Positions 18,701-27,566 of a DNA stretch of 64,000 nt are shown here, one piece after another. Source of the DNA: Bryobacterales bacterium (GTDB lineage Bacteria > Acidobacteriota > Terriglobia > Bryobacterales > Bryobacteraceae); the NCBI GenBank assembly GCA_016716385.1, contig JADJWL010000012.1:130435-194434 (forward strand), in the 5' to 3' direction. Below the pieces are notes generated by a model that worked only from the letters and a program-made list of their open reading frames with translations, did not search any database and was not told the DNA's origin. The position numbers and the translations under genes were made by a program. The stretch's first letter is position 1. Every line of letters begins with the position of its first letter.

Positions 18701-18888
18701 GGCTGCGCGCGGACATCTTCAATGTCCTCAATCACGCCAACCTCAATGCGCCCGAGTCGCGCCTGTTCCGGCCGGACTTCGGCGAGGCGCTCTACGGCCG
18801 CCGCGGCGCCGGTTCCGGATTCCCGCTGCTCACGCCGCTGAATGAAACCGCGCGCCAGGTCCAGTTGAGCCTGCGGCTGGAATTCTGA
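15727..18888 (+). CDS. TonB-dependent receptor with carboxypeptidase-regulatory-like domain
   Basis: The protein has 1053 residues. A signal peptide (LRAAALFALSLPLAAQ) precedes the regulatory-like sandwich (GLISGLVVDAQSGTPLAGA, RFDLPLLSPGLYRLRVEA). Next come a plug region (LLRRLPLAGRDTYTMLALQP, NFLLDGLENNN) and a beta barrel ending QVQLSLRLEF. It is a paralogue in architecture of the 8376-11549 receptor but clearly diverged in the barrel. Like it, it should act in the outer membrane with TonB-ExbBD. It starts 41 bp from the divergent caspase-TPR gene. The caspase protein and this receptor may be co-regulated; the ligand is unknown. Confidence 0.85.
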   Translation: MLRAAALFALSLPLAAQTTQGLISGLVVDAQSGTPLAGAHVACDSLVSGLPVSASSDAFGRFDLPLLSPGLYRLRVEARHYQAQEIYTLRLPVAGRLDLRFRLRPLADVWEQGQFRSVFFPREDSVLTFFGPDVDTSRSASFEANRGERTALETSVSDVVTGDLLRRLPLAGRDTYTMLALQPAVGSDVSLARGLGLSAAGQRPSSSNFLLDGLENNNALITGPLTPVAPEAVAEYRITTANPSAEYGRTAGFVANAVTRSGGNDWHGQGYVYFKNEALHANAFQANRRGWPRTPLKEWQPGFAAGGPLQRDRFFASGAFEAFRFRSRFDPERYRLPSPSFQPPEGTPARRLLDRFRPLAFPGDGGIATVDLAPPSSLNRFLAVPRFDWVGAGGKHRAFGRLAWSRVDRPDFLWSPYPDFIVPLGQSASSLALGAVSTLRPGLVLETKLGLGRDDLRFDRPHPEIPVLGSGDGVLLPGSGAFYSYRNRGRHWEVLENLLWTSGPHVVKFGGGVLRRRLDGYLTAAHAGNYSFRNLAAFAAGTPNSFYSSVGRLDFSPLQRQAFDREYGYTQTFAFVQDSWRAARRLVINVGLRYENYGVPRNTGATPDVALRLGEGGSFPERLAGAAAETGSRSLYAADANNFAARAGFAWQAGPGDTVVRGGYGMFYDRGFDNLWQNLRNNSWVLALAALPEPAVDVLQPIGPDLPFWNQLTPDLNFSRLTLFQPGLRDPYVQSAFLGIEHGIGDSLSVAVHSLNTFGRKLLATDQVNRGASVPPAFGNPLGRFQGNLPTVYYRGNQGASSFHALAARLNYRSPRAVLQAAYTWGHSIDNQSDLLAGDFFNFDGTRATGPGSPISGAAFTRQFDSRVDRGSSDFDQRHNVVLAGYWDLRSSWTLGFLAAVRSGLPYTVRVAGLDPLLNNRASLADPRAFQLNTPADGGRLVLSRDAFRTPDRGVLGNTGRNAFQGPGFFSADISLGRLFAAPFAGEAGRIRLRADIFNVLNHANLNAPESRLFRPDFGEALYGRRGAGSGFPLLTPLNETARQVQLSLRLEF

Positions 18889-18897
18889 GTACCCGCC

Positions 18898-20652
18898 TCA
18901 CGGGGCGATTGTGAGATACCGCGTACCCTGGATCGGCGTCGAATCCACTTCGACCGTGACCGGAGTATCTCCGGGGCCGGTTTCCGGCACGACGACGTCG
19001 AACCGGTAGAGACCGACGAAGTTGGCATACAGTCCCTTGTAGCTGACTTGCGCGGGCGTGCCGCCAAACAACACGCGAAACGGCAGCGCGAGGCCCGTGA
19101 GGCCGGACGCAATCTGGCCGGCCGGAAGGAACGGCGTCACCGGTCCACACCCGACGCCGTAGAAAATGATCGTGTCTCCCGGCCGCGCGGGGCGGAAGAT
19201 GGCGCCCGGCACCAGCCCCGGCGGTCCGACGAACGTGGTCAGATCCGTGAAGTGCGCCACGAGGTACTGCCGCCCGTTCGCCACGAAGGAATCCGGAGCC
19301 AGCAGGGCGCAGGTGACCGGCCGCTTTTCGATCGTCACGGCGTTGCTCCGCTCCCCGTCCGGCGCTGTCACAACGACGCTGACCGGTCCGAGGTTCGGAT
19401 CATCCGGCGCGAGTGCGTTGATCTGCGTTGGACTGATGTAGCTCACGAACGCCGGACGGTTGTTGATGAGCACGCCGACGCCGTCCAGTTGGGTCGGCGC
19501 GGCGGCGCCGCTGAAGTCGTCGCCACGCCAGGAGCGGGTCACCGGAGCCAGATCTTCGCCGAAGATCTCGACCCACGTTCCGGCCGAGAGGGCGGCGGCG
19601 CCATCGAAGGCCTGCCGGACGGGATTGGCTGACCGCAGCCGAGGTCCGCGCGGCGGGGCTTCGGTCACAACAAGCCGCACCGCTACCTGCCGCGAAGCTG
19701 TTCCCGAGTCGAGAGTGAACCCGCCCTCGTAGGTTCCGGCGCTTAGGTTTTCCGTGCGGATCGCGACCGGGATATCGGCGGGGGTGGTCCTGGCACCCGT
19801 GGGCACGTTCAACCATGCCCCGGTGCCCGTGCCCGTCAGCCGCACCTGGAACGTCACGGAGTCGTTGCTGGTCACACGAACCACCTGCTGGGGTGGCGCC
19901 GTCCCGCCCCGCGCGTACTCAAAGGCGAGCGAAGCCGGGCTGGCCGTGAACGTGGCCGCGGCTTCCACTTCCACGTTGACCCCAACGCTCGGGTTGTTCC
20001 CGGCCGAATCCAGGAATCCAACGGAGATTCCATACTGCCCCGGAGAGACGTTCGTGTTGGCGATCCTGAACTGGACCGAAGCGCCGGGTGCCTGCCCGTT
20101 CTGCGGCGTGATCGACAGCAGGTTGTCCGGATCGAAGCGGTTGGTCAGAAATTCGACCGGGCCATTGCTGCCCGCGAGGTTCACCGTCACGGCCTGCGCC
20201 GGAGGGGGCGGACCGCCGGCGCGGAACTTGAAGTTCAGCGTGGACGGAGCGGGGACAAGCTGTGCCTGTCCGGCAACCGTCATCCGGACGTTCACCGTTG
20301 CCTGGTTACTGGCCTGGTTGGAGAAGAAGGTCACAAACCCCTGATAGGAGCCGGGCGCGAGTCCGGTCGGGTCGACGCCGACGCCGATGGAAGCTCCCGC
20401 GGTGCCGCCGCCCGGATTCAGCAGCCACGAGCGCCCTACCTGGCTCGGCGTCTGGATCGTCACCGAGGAAACGAGCGGAAGGGCCTGCCCGTTGCTCGCC
20501 GTCACGACCACGTTGCTCGATGCCTGGCCGCAGGAGACTCCCAGCAGACATTCGAAGTTCAGTTGTTGCGGCAGGACGCTCAGCGTGACTTGCCCCGCCG
20601 CGGTCAGCGTGGTCCCCAGCACGGCCAGAATGAGAACGAGAGCGCGTCGCAC
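18898..20652 (-). CDS. Secreted Ig-like protein with Soli_cterm (TIGR03437-type) domain
   Basis: The protein has 584 residues. A signal peptide (ALVLILAVLGTTLTAAGQ) is followed by three BACON/Ig-like repeats of about 100 residues (each ending near APGSYQGFVTF, SPGQYGISVGF, SAGTYEGGFTL). A C-terminal half (from SANPVRQAFDGA through TWVEIFGEDLAP and YISPTQINALAP) matches the Solibacter-type TIGR03437 domain. Such proteins are abundant and largely restricted to Acidobacteria, and their role is unknown, presumably surface adhesion or carbohydrate contact. It is convergent with the TonB receptor (9-bp gap) and followed by a glycosyltransferase on the same strand. Confidence 0.8.
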   Translation of the reverse strand: MRRALVLILAVLGTTLTAAGQVTLSVLPQQLNFECLLGVSCGQASSNVVVTASNGQALPLVSSVTIQTPSQVGRSWLLNPGGGTAGASIGVGVDPTGLAPGSYQGFVTFFSNQASNQATVNVRMTVAGQAQLVPAPSTLNFKFRAGGPPPPAQAVTVNLAGSNGPVEFLTNRFDPDNLLSITPQNGQAPGASVQFRIANTNVSPGQYGISVGFLDSAGNNPSVGVNVEVEAAATFTASPASLAFEYARGGTAPPQQVVRVTSNDSVTFQVRLTGTGTGAWLNVPTGARTTPADIPVAIRTENLSAGTYEGGFTLDSGTASRQVAVRLVVTEAPPRGPRLRSANPVRQAFDGAAALSAGTWVEIFGEDLAPVTRSWRGDDFSGAAAPTQLDGVGVLINNRPAFVSYISPTQINALAPDDPNLGPVSVVVTAPDGERSNAVTIEKRPVTCALLAPDSFVANGRQYLVAHFTDLTTFVGPPGLVPGAIFRPARPGDTIIFYGVGCGPVTPFLPAGQIASGLTGLALPFRVLFGGTPAQVSYKGLYANFVGLYRFDVVVPETGPGDTPVTVEVDSTPIQGTRYLTIAP

Positions 20653-20676
20653 CCGCTCATGATATCGGATTGCGCC

Positions 20677-21873
20677 CTACGGATTCGCCGCGGCCGGCGG
20701 GGCGGCTTCGAGAATGCGCTCGAACTCCTTTGCCACCTGGTCCCATGAGAAGCGTTCAGTGACCAGGCGGTATCCTTCTTCGCACAATGCTTCCCGTTGT
20801 CCGCCTCCTGCGAGAAGCTCCAGACACGCCTGCGCGAACGCTTCCGGAGTGTCGGCCAGACGGATGGATCGGCCGTCTTCAAGGGGCAGCCCTTCCGCGC
20901 CGATCGTCGTGGAGACGACGGGCGTGCGCGCGGCGATCGATTCGTAGATCTTCAGCCGCGTGCCTCCGCCAATCCGCAGCGGCACAATCGACAGGGACGA
21001 ACCCCACAAGTAGGGCCGGACGTCCGGAACCGTTCCGGTCACCTCGACGCCGTCTCCGGACCGCAGATCCGGGGGGGGCATGCGGCCGACGATCGTCACG
21101 CGCGTACCCGGCCGGCGGGCGCGGATCAGGGGCCAGACGGTGGAAAGAAACCAGCGGACGCCGTCGCGATTCGGTTCCCAGTCCATCGATCCGACAAAGA
21201 CGATATCTGCTACCGCGGCGGGAGCGGGCGGCCGGGTGAAGTACTCGAGGTCGACACCCGTGGATACGGCAGAAACGCGGCGGGCGCCAAACTGCTCGCG
21301 CATGATTCTGGCATCTTCTTCCGATACCGCGGCGACGTGTCCGGCGGCCTGGCACGCACGCCGCTCGAACCGCTCGAGCCGCGCCGCCTCAGCCGTGTAC
21401 AGGAACCTGCGCAGCGGGTCGCGCGCGGTGGCGGCGTACCGGCGCCAGATCATCGTCTCCACATTGTGCTGGAAGAGCACGCACCGGCTGAGGTCGGGGT
21501 AGTAGGCCGCGGCGAAGAGGAAATCGCACACCGCCCGGTCGAACCGCTCCTCCGCCAGCAGCCGGCCGATCAGACGGCCCGCCTCAGGCGAACGAAACCG
21601 GGCGATGGTCACGGGCAGACCCGAAACCAGCGTTGCCGCCGCCTGGAGATGCGAGCGGAGCGTGCCCTTGGCGGGCAGCCGGTGCGGCACCGAATAGGCC
21701 CTCGTGCTGTACTCGGAAGCGCGGTCCGGACCTTCGCGGGAGTTCTCTCGCTCCAATCCTACGAAGTGGACCTCGTGCCGGCGGTGCAGGCAACGCAGCA
21801 TCCCCAGCGTACGGATCTGACCGCCCCGTGTGGTGGGATGCAGGAACGTCGGGGCAACCCACAGGATCTTCAT
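20677..21873 (-). CDS. Glycosyltransferase family 4
   Basis: The protein has 398 residues, beginning MKILWVAPTFLHPTTRGGQI (GT-B N-terminal loop). It contains LFQHNVETMIWRRY, FVGSMDWEPNRDGVRWFL and the donor-site end RIGGGTRLKIYESIAARTPV followed by STTIGAEGL, as in sugar transferases linked to exopolysaccharide loci. The ATG at 21873 overlaps the asnB stop by four bases (ATGA), indicating translational coupling. It is the third gene of the leftward cluster O-antigen ligase, asnB, glycosyltransferase. Its exact sugar is unknown. Confidence 0.85.
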   Translation of the reverse strand: MKILWVAPTFLHPTTRGGQIRTLGMLRCLHRRHEVHFVGLERENSREGPDRASEYSTRAYSVPHRLPAKGTLRSHLQAAATLVSGLPVTIARFRSPEAGRLIGRLLAEERFDRAVCDFLFAAAYYPDLSRCVLFQHNVETMIWRRYAATARDPLRRFLYTAEAARLERFERRACQAAGHVAAVSEEDARIMREQFGARRVSAVSTGVDLEYFTRPPAPAAVADIVFVGSMDWEPNRDGVRWFLSTVWPLIRARRPGTRVTIVGRMPPPDLRSGDGVEVTGTVPDVRPYLWGSSLSIVPLRIGGGTRLKIYESIAARTPVVSTTIGAEGLPLEDGRSIRLADTPEAFAQACLELLAGGGQREALCEEGYRLVTERFSWDQVAKEFERILEAAPPAAANP

Positions 21874-23792
21874 CGGGCTGCGGCCGCCATGACGCCATTG
21901 CTCCAGCGGTCCTTCCGGCCTGTCAGGAACAAATCGCCCCAGATCTGGAGGTTCAACAGGCGCCACAGACGGTCGGTCGCATCCTCGGTGCCGGCCCGGT
22001 GCAAGCTGACCAGACGGTCGATCTCGGCGGGATCGCACACTTCGGCGAGAAGGCCGCCGCGCTCCCGCAGAAGAGCGTACAGAGGCTCCGCCCGCGAACC
22101 AAGCAGCCACCTGCGCACGGGCGTCGGAAAGCCGAGCTTCCGGCGAGTCAAAACAGCCGGGGGTACCAGGTCGCGGACCGCTTCCCTCAGGATGGACTTC
22201 CCGACGCCGCGGCGGATCTTGAGGCGGTCGGGAACGCGGGCCGCGAATTCGACGAACGGATGATCGAGGAAAGGAACGCGACTTTCAATCGAAGTAGCCA
22301 TGCTCATCTGGTCCTGCTTCATGAGGAGTTCCCCAAGGTATGTTTTCTGGTCGGCGTAGAGCATGCGAGCCAGCAGTGTCGACCCGGACCGCGCGTTCCA
22401 GTGAGCGAGGAACCCTTCGTACGGCGATTCGCGCATGCCGGGCGCGAGACGCCTCAGCCCATCGGGGTCGAACGCGCCGTAGAAATTGTCCAGGTAGAGC
22501 GATTCGATGGAATCTTCGCGTCCGGCGGCGGTGTGCGCCAGTTTCCTCCGCAGGTCAGCCGAGAGCAGCCGCGAGCCATTCACCCAACGGCGAAGCGCGG
22601 CGCGCAGAGCAGGCGGCACGAAGCGCATCGCCGCGGCGGAACGCTGGTTGAGCAGGTTCAGCCGGTAACGGGTATATCCCCCGAACATCTCGTCGCTTCC
22701 CTCACCGGTGAGCACGACCTTCACATGGCGCGATGCCAGACGGGAAACGAAATACAAGGAAACACTGGACGGCCAGGCGAGCGGTTCGTCCTCGTGCCAG
22801 ACCAGCGACGGCAGCGCGTTGAAGAACTCGTCCATCCCGACAGCCACTTCGTGATGCTCCGTGCCGAGGGCCGCCGCAGTCTCGCGGGCGTACTCCAGTT
22901 CGCTGTATTCCGCCTCGGCGTACCCGACAGAGAACGTCTTGACGGGACCATCCACGTCGCGGGCCATCAGGGCGGCGATGGCGCTGGAATCGATGCCCCC
23001 GCTCAGGAACATCCCGAGGGGAACGTCGCTCATGAGGCGCATCCGCACGGTCTCTTCGAGGCGGCGCCGGCACTCCTGGATCAAGTCCTGGGTGTCGCGA
23101 CCTTCGGACGGGCCGTCTGGGACATCCCAGTAGCGGCCGATCCGGATCCGCGGGCGTCCATCCACCCACGCGCAGGTCAGCGTATGCCCGGGTTCCAGGC
23201 GGCGGATCCCGCGGTACAGGGTGCGGGAACCACTGGTGTATCCGAACGACAGGGATTCAGCCAGCGCCTCCGCGGCGAGTTCGCACGGAACCGATGGGTG
23301 CTCGAACAAGGCCTTGATCTCGGAGGCAAAGACGAACACGGCGCCGTCGGAGTAGTAGTAAAACGGCTTGATCCCCAGACGGTCCCGGGCGCAAAACAAG
23401 GTCCTGGTTTCCCGGTCCCAGAGCGCGAAGGCAAACATACCGCGGAAGAGGCGCACGCAATCCTTTCCGTGGACCGCATAGGCGTGGAGAATCGCTTCCG
23501 TGTCGCAGCGGGTGGCGTACACCCGCCCTGCCGATTCCAGTTCCGGACGGAGGGCGGCGTGGTTGAAGATCTCGCCGTTATAAACCACGGTCAAGCCCCC
23601 GGCGTGCATCGGTTGCTGCCCGGCCGCGAGATCCACAATGCTCAGGCGGCGGTGACCGAGAAACACCGGGGAATCGCTCCACAGGCCGCTTCCATCGGGT
23701 CCGCGATGGGCCAGGATAGCGGTCATTCGCCCAAGGACGGCTTCCCCTGTCCGCGGATGTTCGTCGGCCAGGAACCCGGCGATCCCACACAT
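21870..23792 (-). CDS. asnB: Asparagine synthetase, glutamine-hydrolysing
   Basis: The protein has 640 residues and starts MCGIAGF, so Cys2 is the glutaminase nucleophile. AHRGPDG, RLSIVDL, YNGEIFNH and RCDTEAIL form the amidotransferase site. The synthetase half holds the PP-loop SGGIDSS at residues 264-270 and the ESRVPFLDHPFVEF block. The enzyme makes asparagine from aspartate, or amidates another carboxylate. In glycan clusters like this one AsnB homologues are common and may amidate uronic acids or peptides. It starts 2 bp after the O-antigen ligase stop and overlaps the next glycosyltransferase, so it is cluster-bound rather than housekeeping. Confidence 0.95.
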   Translation of the reverse strand: MCGIAGFLADEHPRTGEAVLGRMTAILAHRGPDGSGLWSDSPVFLGHRRLSIVDLAAGQQPMHAGGLTVVYNGEIFNHAALRPELESAGRVYATRCDTEAILHAYAVHGKDCVRLFRGMFAFALWDRETRTLFCARDRLGIKPFYYYSDGAVFVFASEIKALFEHPSVPCELAAEALAESLSFGYTSGSRTLYRGIRRLEPGHTLTCAWVDGRPRIRIGRYWDVPDGPSEGRDTQDLIQECRRRLEETVRMRLMSDVPLGMFLSGGIDSSAIAALMARDVDGPVKTFSVGYAEAEYSELEYARETAAALGTEHHEVAVGMDEFFNALPSLVWHEDEPLAWPSSVSLYFVSRLASRHVKVVLTGEGSDEMFGGYTRYRLNLLNQRSAAAMRFVPPALRAALRRWVNGSRLLSADLRRKLAHTAAGREDSIESLYLDNFYGAFDPDGLRRLAPGMRESPYEGFLAHWNARSGSTLLARMLYADQKTYLGELLMKQDQMSMATSIESRVPFLDHPFVEFAARVPDRLKIRRGVGKSILREAVRDLVPPAVLTRRKLGFPTPVRRWLLGSRAEPLYALLRERGGLLAEVCDPAEIDRLVSLHRAGTEDATDRLWRLLNLQIWGDLFLTGRKDRWSNGVMAAAAR

Positions 23793-23794
23793 AC

Positions 23795-25141
23795 CTATCT
23801 ACCGGTCCGCACCGGTTGCCGCGCCGCCATCTGCCAGCGCGACATTCGCGGCGGAGGGGGAGGAGCAGCCGGAACGGCCTGCCATTGCGGGATCTCCATC
23901 GCTACCGCGCGCTCCAGCGCAACAGCGATCCCGCCCATGACGGGGAAGAAGTCCGAATAGCCGATACTGAGGAACTGGGCTCCCACCAGCAGCGCCAGCA
24001 ACGCCGCCCGGTAGAAGTGGACCATCCGCTGCAACCGCTTGGCATCCGGATGATCGATCGATTCGCAGGACGACTTGACGCGACCGGCCGACCGCCAAAA
24101 GCTGATGCAGATCGCAATAAACAGAATCAATGCCGGGATACCGTTCTCGCTCGATATCTGGGTGAATGTGTTGTGTGTCTGGTGCCAGCTTCCTCGTGGA
24201 CGCCCTTCTTCAATCGCTGCGTCGTTGTCCGCAATCATGAACGTACCGGTGCCGGTGCCGAGAAGGGGATTCCTGAAGGTGATCTCCACGCTTCGCTCAA
24301 ACAGGTACTGGCGGGAACGGAAAGACCCGGCCGCGGACATCGTATCTTCTTCAGGGGTCGAGGTCTCGAACGTAGAATAGCGCTTGTAGACTTCCTCCGG
24401 AATCAGCAGCCCGGCGATTGCCACAACAATCCAGGCGAGGAATGCGATCTGCACCTTTCCCTTGAGCGACGCACGGAAGAAAAGGTAGATCCCCACCGCC
24501 AGAGCAGTCACGAACATCCCGCGCGAACCGGTTTTCGCCATGACCAGAAACATGACCGGGATGAACGCGTAGTAACCCAACGTGGCGGCAGCGTGCTTGG
24601 AGTAAGTTGCCAGGGCAAGGATCATGCACGAAGCAATCAGACAAGCCAACCCAAGCTCGTTGGGATCCGCAAACCGCCCGACCCCGTAATACCGGCCATC
24701 CACTTCGCCGCCAGCCACTGCCGCCAGCACGGCGTGCACGGCAAGAGCCACCGCGACTGTCCACAGGACGACGACCACATGGCGCGTCGTGAGCGCCATC
24801 CCGACGATCGCAAAATAGAGGACCCAGGTGCGGATCCAGTCCTGAGTGATCAACTCAAGCGAGAGCCGCGGCCAGAGGCTGAACGGGACAGTAAGCGACA
24901 TGAGAATCGTCAGGGCGACGAACAGAACGCCGATTCTCGTGCCGAGGCCGCGAAACAGGGCCCCGGAAAAGACCGTCAGCACTGCCAGGACGACGAATGT
25001 GATTGCCGGAATGCGAAACGCCTGCCCGGCATAGTCCAGGACCCGGCCGTACAACAGGAACAGATACAGGATCAGAATGACGAAGCCCACTGAAGCAATT
25101 GGATTGGGACGGAGGGCACGGGCTTCCGCCACGGGAGTCAT
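23795..25141 (-). CDS. O-antigen ligase / polymerase-like membrane protein
   Basis: The protein has 448 residues with about 12 membrane helices. The long periplasmic loop contains FRNPLLGTGTGTFMI followed by SWHQTHNTFTQISSENG, which is the Wzy_C/WaaL signature (GxG then H-x-x-H/N-x-x-x-x-x-x-x-E-x-G). Such proteins join or polymerise undecaprenyl-linked glycan in the periplasm. It is the first gene of the leftward operon with asnB and a GT4 gene, and is divergent from the heparinase-family gene with 79 bp between starts, a plausible shared promoter region. Confidence 0.85.
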   Translation of the reverse strand: MTPVAEARALRPNPIASVGFVILILYLFLLYGRVLDYAGQAFRIPAITFVVLAVLTVFSGALFRGLGTRIGVLFVALTILMSLTVPFSLWPRLSLELITQDWIRTWVLYFAIVGMALTTRHVVVVLWTVAVALAVHAVLAAVAGGEVDGRYYGVGRFADPNELGLACLIASCMILALATYSKHAAATLGYYAFIPVMFLVMAKTGSRGMFVTALAVGIYLFFRASLKGKVQIAFLAWIVVAIAGLLIPEEVYKRYSTFETSTPEEDTMSAAGSFRSRQYLFERSVEITFRNPLLGTGTGTFMIADNDAAIEEGRPRGSWHQTHNTFTQISSENGIPALILFIAICISFWRSAGRVKSSCESIDHPDAKRLQRMVHFYRAALLALLVGAQFLSIGYSDFFPVMGGIAVALERAVAMEIPQWQAVPAAPPPPPRMSRWQMAARQPVRTGR

Positions 25142-25220
25142 GCAGTTAGTCTAGCGGCGCAAACTCCCGGCCAGCAAGTGGCTTAGGCGCAGGCTGGGCC
25201 TCATAATAGGGGTCGGTCCC

Positions 25221-26990
25221 GTGCGCTCCCCATCCGAACTGACATTCCGTCTCCGCCAGGAGGGCCTCAGCCTCTTCCACTGGCTCGTCCCCCCGCGCAT
25301 GAGACGCCTGCCCGGCCCGCCCGGCCACCCACCCAAGCCGGACCCGGCCAGAGGCGCAGCGGTTGTCCCGATCGCCGAGCGCTGTCTCGCCGGGCAGGTT
25401 CCCGTGTTCGGCACATGGCTGGACCATCCAGGCTGGCGACGCGATCCCACCACCGGCATCGACGCGGGACTTCGCTACTTCCGTCTCCTGCCGTATCTCG
25501 ATCCGGCCCGTGCCGGCGACCACAAGTGGCTTTGGGAGATCAACCGCCATCAACACCTCGTCACCGTGGCCCAGGCGTTTCATTTGACCGGCCGGCCGGA
25601 GTTTGCGCGCTGGATCGAGGGGCAGCTCGCCAGTTGGATGGACGCCAATCCCTGGCTGCGTGGCATGAACTGGGCGAGCGCGCTGGAGGTGGCGTTCCGC
25701 GCCTTGAGCTGGTTCTGGATCGATCGTTTCGCCGGAAGCGCCCTGCCGGCCCGGTTCCGTGAACGATGGATGGAATGCCTCTACCGCCACGGCCGCTACC
25801 TCGAGAACAACCTGTCGGTGTATTTTTCCCCGAATACGCACTTGCTGGGCGAAGCGGTCGCCCTGCACGCGCTCGGCGCCGCCTACCCGGACTGGTCCCG
25901 GTCCTGGGCGGCGGCCGCGGATCGCATCGTACGCGAGCAGTTGCGTACGCAGGTACGCAGTGACGGCTCGCACTTCGAGCAGTCGGCCTATTACCATGTC
26001 TACGCGCTCGACATGTTCCTCCTGCACTTCGCGCTCGCGGGAGATCCCTCACCGGACGAAGCGGAACGGCTGCGCGCGATGGCGGTGTTCCTCGACGCGC
26101 TGCTCGGGCCGCAAGGGACGCTGCCTCTGCTCGGCGACGATGACGGGGGCCGTCTGTTTCATCCGTTCGGCCGCCGCGACCGGTTCGGACGGGCCACCCT
26201 TGCCGCCGCGGGCGTCCTTCTCGGCGAACCCTCCTGGATCCGGGAAGCGTCCGACTTCGACGAACTCGGCCTCTGGTGGTTCGGTGGGGCTCACGTCGAC
26301 CCAGCGGCCGGCCGCGCCCCCGTGCCGCGCTGCCAACTGTTCCGCGACGCCGGCATCGCCGTCTTTTCGAACGGAATCTGGCACGCGGTGGCTGACGCCG
26401 GGCCGTTCGGTCCCGGCTCGGGCGGCCACAGCCATTCCGACACGTTGTCTCTGGTGCTGCGCCGCGCAGACGAGGAGATCCTGATCGACCCTGGAACCTT
26501 TACCTACGTCGGAGATCCAGCCGCGCGCAACTCATTCCGTGGATCCGCCGCCCACAATACTCTGCGCATTGGCGGGAAGGACCAGGCCACTCCCGCCGGA
26601 CCGTTTCGCTGGCTCCATCCCCCGCGCGTGGATATTCGCTCGTGCGGCGAAGATCACCTCGACGCCGTCTGTTCGTACGGCGCCTTCCAGCACCGGCGGA
26701 TCCTGCGCGTTGGGCATGAACCCTTCCGGATTGGGGTCACCGACGAAGTGGACGGCCCCCCAGGGCCCCACCTGGTCGAGCAGTTCTGGCACGCCGGGGA
26801 GGCCGTTCTTCCCGAGAGCCGCTCGCGTTACCGGATCGGCCAGTCGGTACGGCTGCACCTCGATGGCGATGCGTCGATCGAGCCGGGTGCGCGGTCTCGA
26901 GTGTTCGGCCGGCAGGAACCGGCGCCGGTCATCGTGCGCCGCGACACCACCGCACTTCCGGTCCGGTGGACCACCGTGATCGGGGAGTGA
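25221..26990 (+). CDS. Heparinase II/III family protein
   Basis: The protein has 589 residues. The N-terminal half is an alpha-toroid (LLPYLDPARAGDHKWLWEIN, MNWASALEVAFRALSWFW, SVYFSPNTHLLGEAVALH, GSHFEQSAYYHVYALDM). The second half is the beta-sandwich with SGGHSHSDTLSLVL and the IDPGTFTYVGD and FRGSAAHNTLRIGG blocks. This is the order seen in heparinase II/III lyases associated with exopolysaccharide clusters. The conserved Tyr and His positions look present. It probably trims or releases the polymer made by the neighbouring ligase/GT cluster. No signal peptide is obvious, which is odd for an extracellular lyase and suggests either a cytoplasmic/periplasmic role or a missed upstream start. 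Confidence 0.8.
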   Translation: MRSPSELTFRLRQEGLSLFHWLVPPRMRRLPGPPGHPPKPDPARGAAVVPIAERCLAGQVPVFGTWLDHPGWRRDPTTGIDAGLRYFRLLPYLDPARAGDHKWLWEINRHQHLVTVAQAFHLTGRPEFARWIEGQLASWMDANPWLRGMNWASALEVAFRALSWFWIDRFAGSALPARFRERWMECLYRHGRYLENNLSVYFSPNTHLLGEAVALHALGAAYPDWSRSWAAAADRIVREQLRTQVRSDGSHFEQSAYYHVYALDMFLLHFALAGDPSPDEAERLRAMAVFLDALLGPQGTLPLLGDDDGGRLFHPFGRRDRFGRATLAAAGVLLGEPSWIREASDFDELGLWWFGGAHVDPAAGRAPVPRCQLFRDAGIAVFSNGIWHAVADAGPFGPGSGGHSHSDTLSLVLRRADEEILIDPGTFTYVGDPAARNSFRGSAAHNTLRIGGKDQATPAGPFRWLHPPRVDIRSCGEDHLDAVCSYGAFQHRRILRVGHEPFRIGVTDEVDGPPGPHLVEQFWHAGEAVLPESRSRYRIGQSVRLHLDGDASIEPGARSRVFGRQEPAPVIVRRDTTALPVRWTTVIGE

Positions 26991-27545
26991 CTACCGGCTG
27001 TCGCGCTTGCCCTGACTCCGCCGGGTGCGGGCCGCCGCGTGCCCCTGGATCGCCTGTTTGCCCGACTTCTTGATCTGCCGCTCCCGTTGCGCCGCACGCG
27101 CGTCCGCGCTGACAAAGCCCGCCTTCGCCGCGCCGCCCGTCGCGTTTTTCTTGACCGCGGGCTTGGGGATCGCCGACGAGGCCATGCGCTTCTCCCGCGC
27201 CGCTTTCGCCGCGGCCCGTTCGGCTTCCCGCTTCTCGCCCTTCTCAATCTCCGCGAGGCGCTTCTCGAAGCGCGTCAGAACCTCGCCGAACAGCTTCGCC
27301 TTCTGCTCCGTGCGCGCGTTCGCGACCCCGGTCTTGCCGCCCTTCGACCCGCTGCGCTTGCGGGTCGCGAGCTGCTGGCGGCGGAACAGGTCCTGGTTCT
27401 TGTCGCGCAGCTTGCGCGTCCGCTGGATCTTGCTGGCCAGGCGCGCCTTCGTCAGTCCGCCGATTTGATCCGCCATGCTGGCGGCGAACAGCTCAAACTC
27501 GGAGGCGGTGCAGAGCTTACGGGCAAACTCACGGTTGTACGCCAT
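26991..27545 (-). CDS. Conserved basic hypothetical protein
   Basis: The protein has 184 residues and is very rich in Lys, Arg and Ala. It begins MAYNREFARKLCTASEFELF and contains GGLTKARLASKIQRTRKLRD, a likely helical segment, then a long charged helix (EKRLAEIEKGEKREAERAAA) and a low-complexity basic tail. Charge and composition suggest a nucleic-acid-associated or ribosome-associated protein, but no known domain is recognised. It follows the RraA-like gene by 21 bp on the same strand and its stop abuts the heparinase stop from the other strand. Confidence 0.6.
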   Translation of the reverse strand: MAYNREFARKLCTASEFELFAASMADQIGGLTKARLASKIQRTRKLRDKNQDLFRRQQLATRKRSGSKGGKTGVANARTEQKAKLFGEVLTRFEKRLAEIEKGEKREAERAAAKAAREKRMASSAIPKPAVKKNATGGAAKAGFVSADARAAQRERQIKKSGKQAIQGHAAARTRRSQGKRDSR

Positions 27546-27566
27546 CTGATTCTCCTCTGAATGAAT

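Noticed and set aside
18888..18900. Terminator between the TonB receptor and the TIGR03437 gene
   Set aside because: The 9-bp convergent gap contains no stem-loop.
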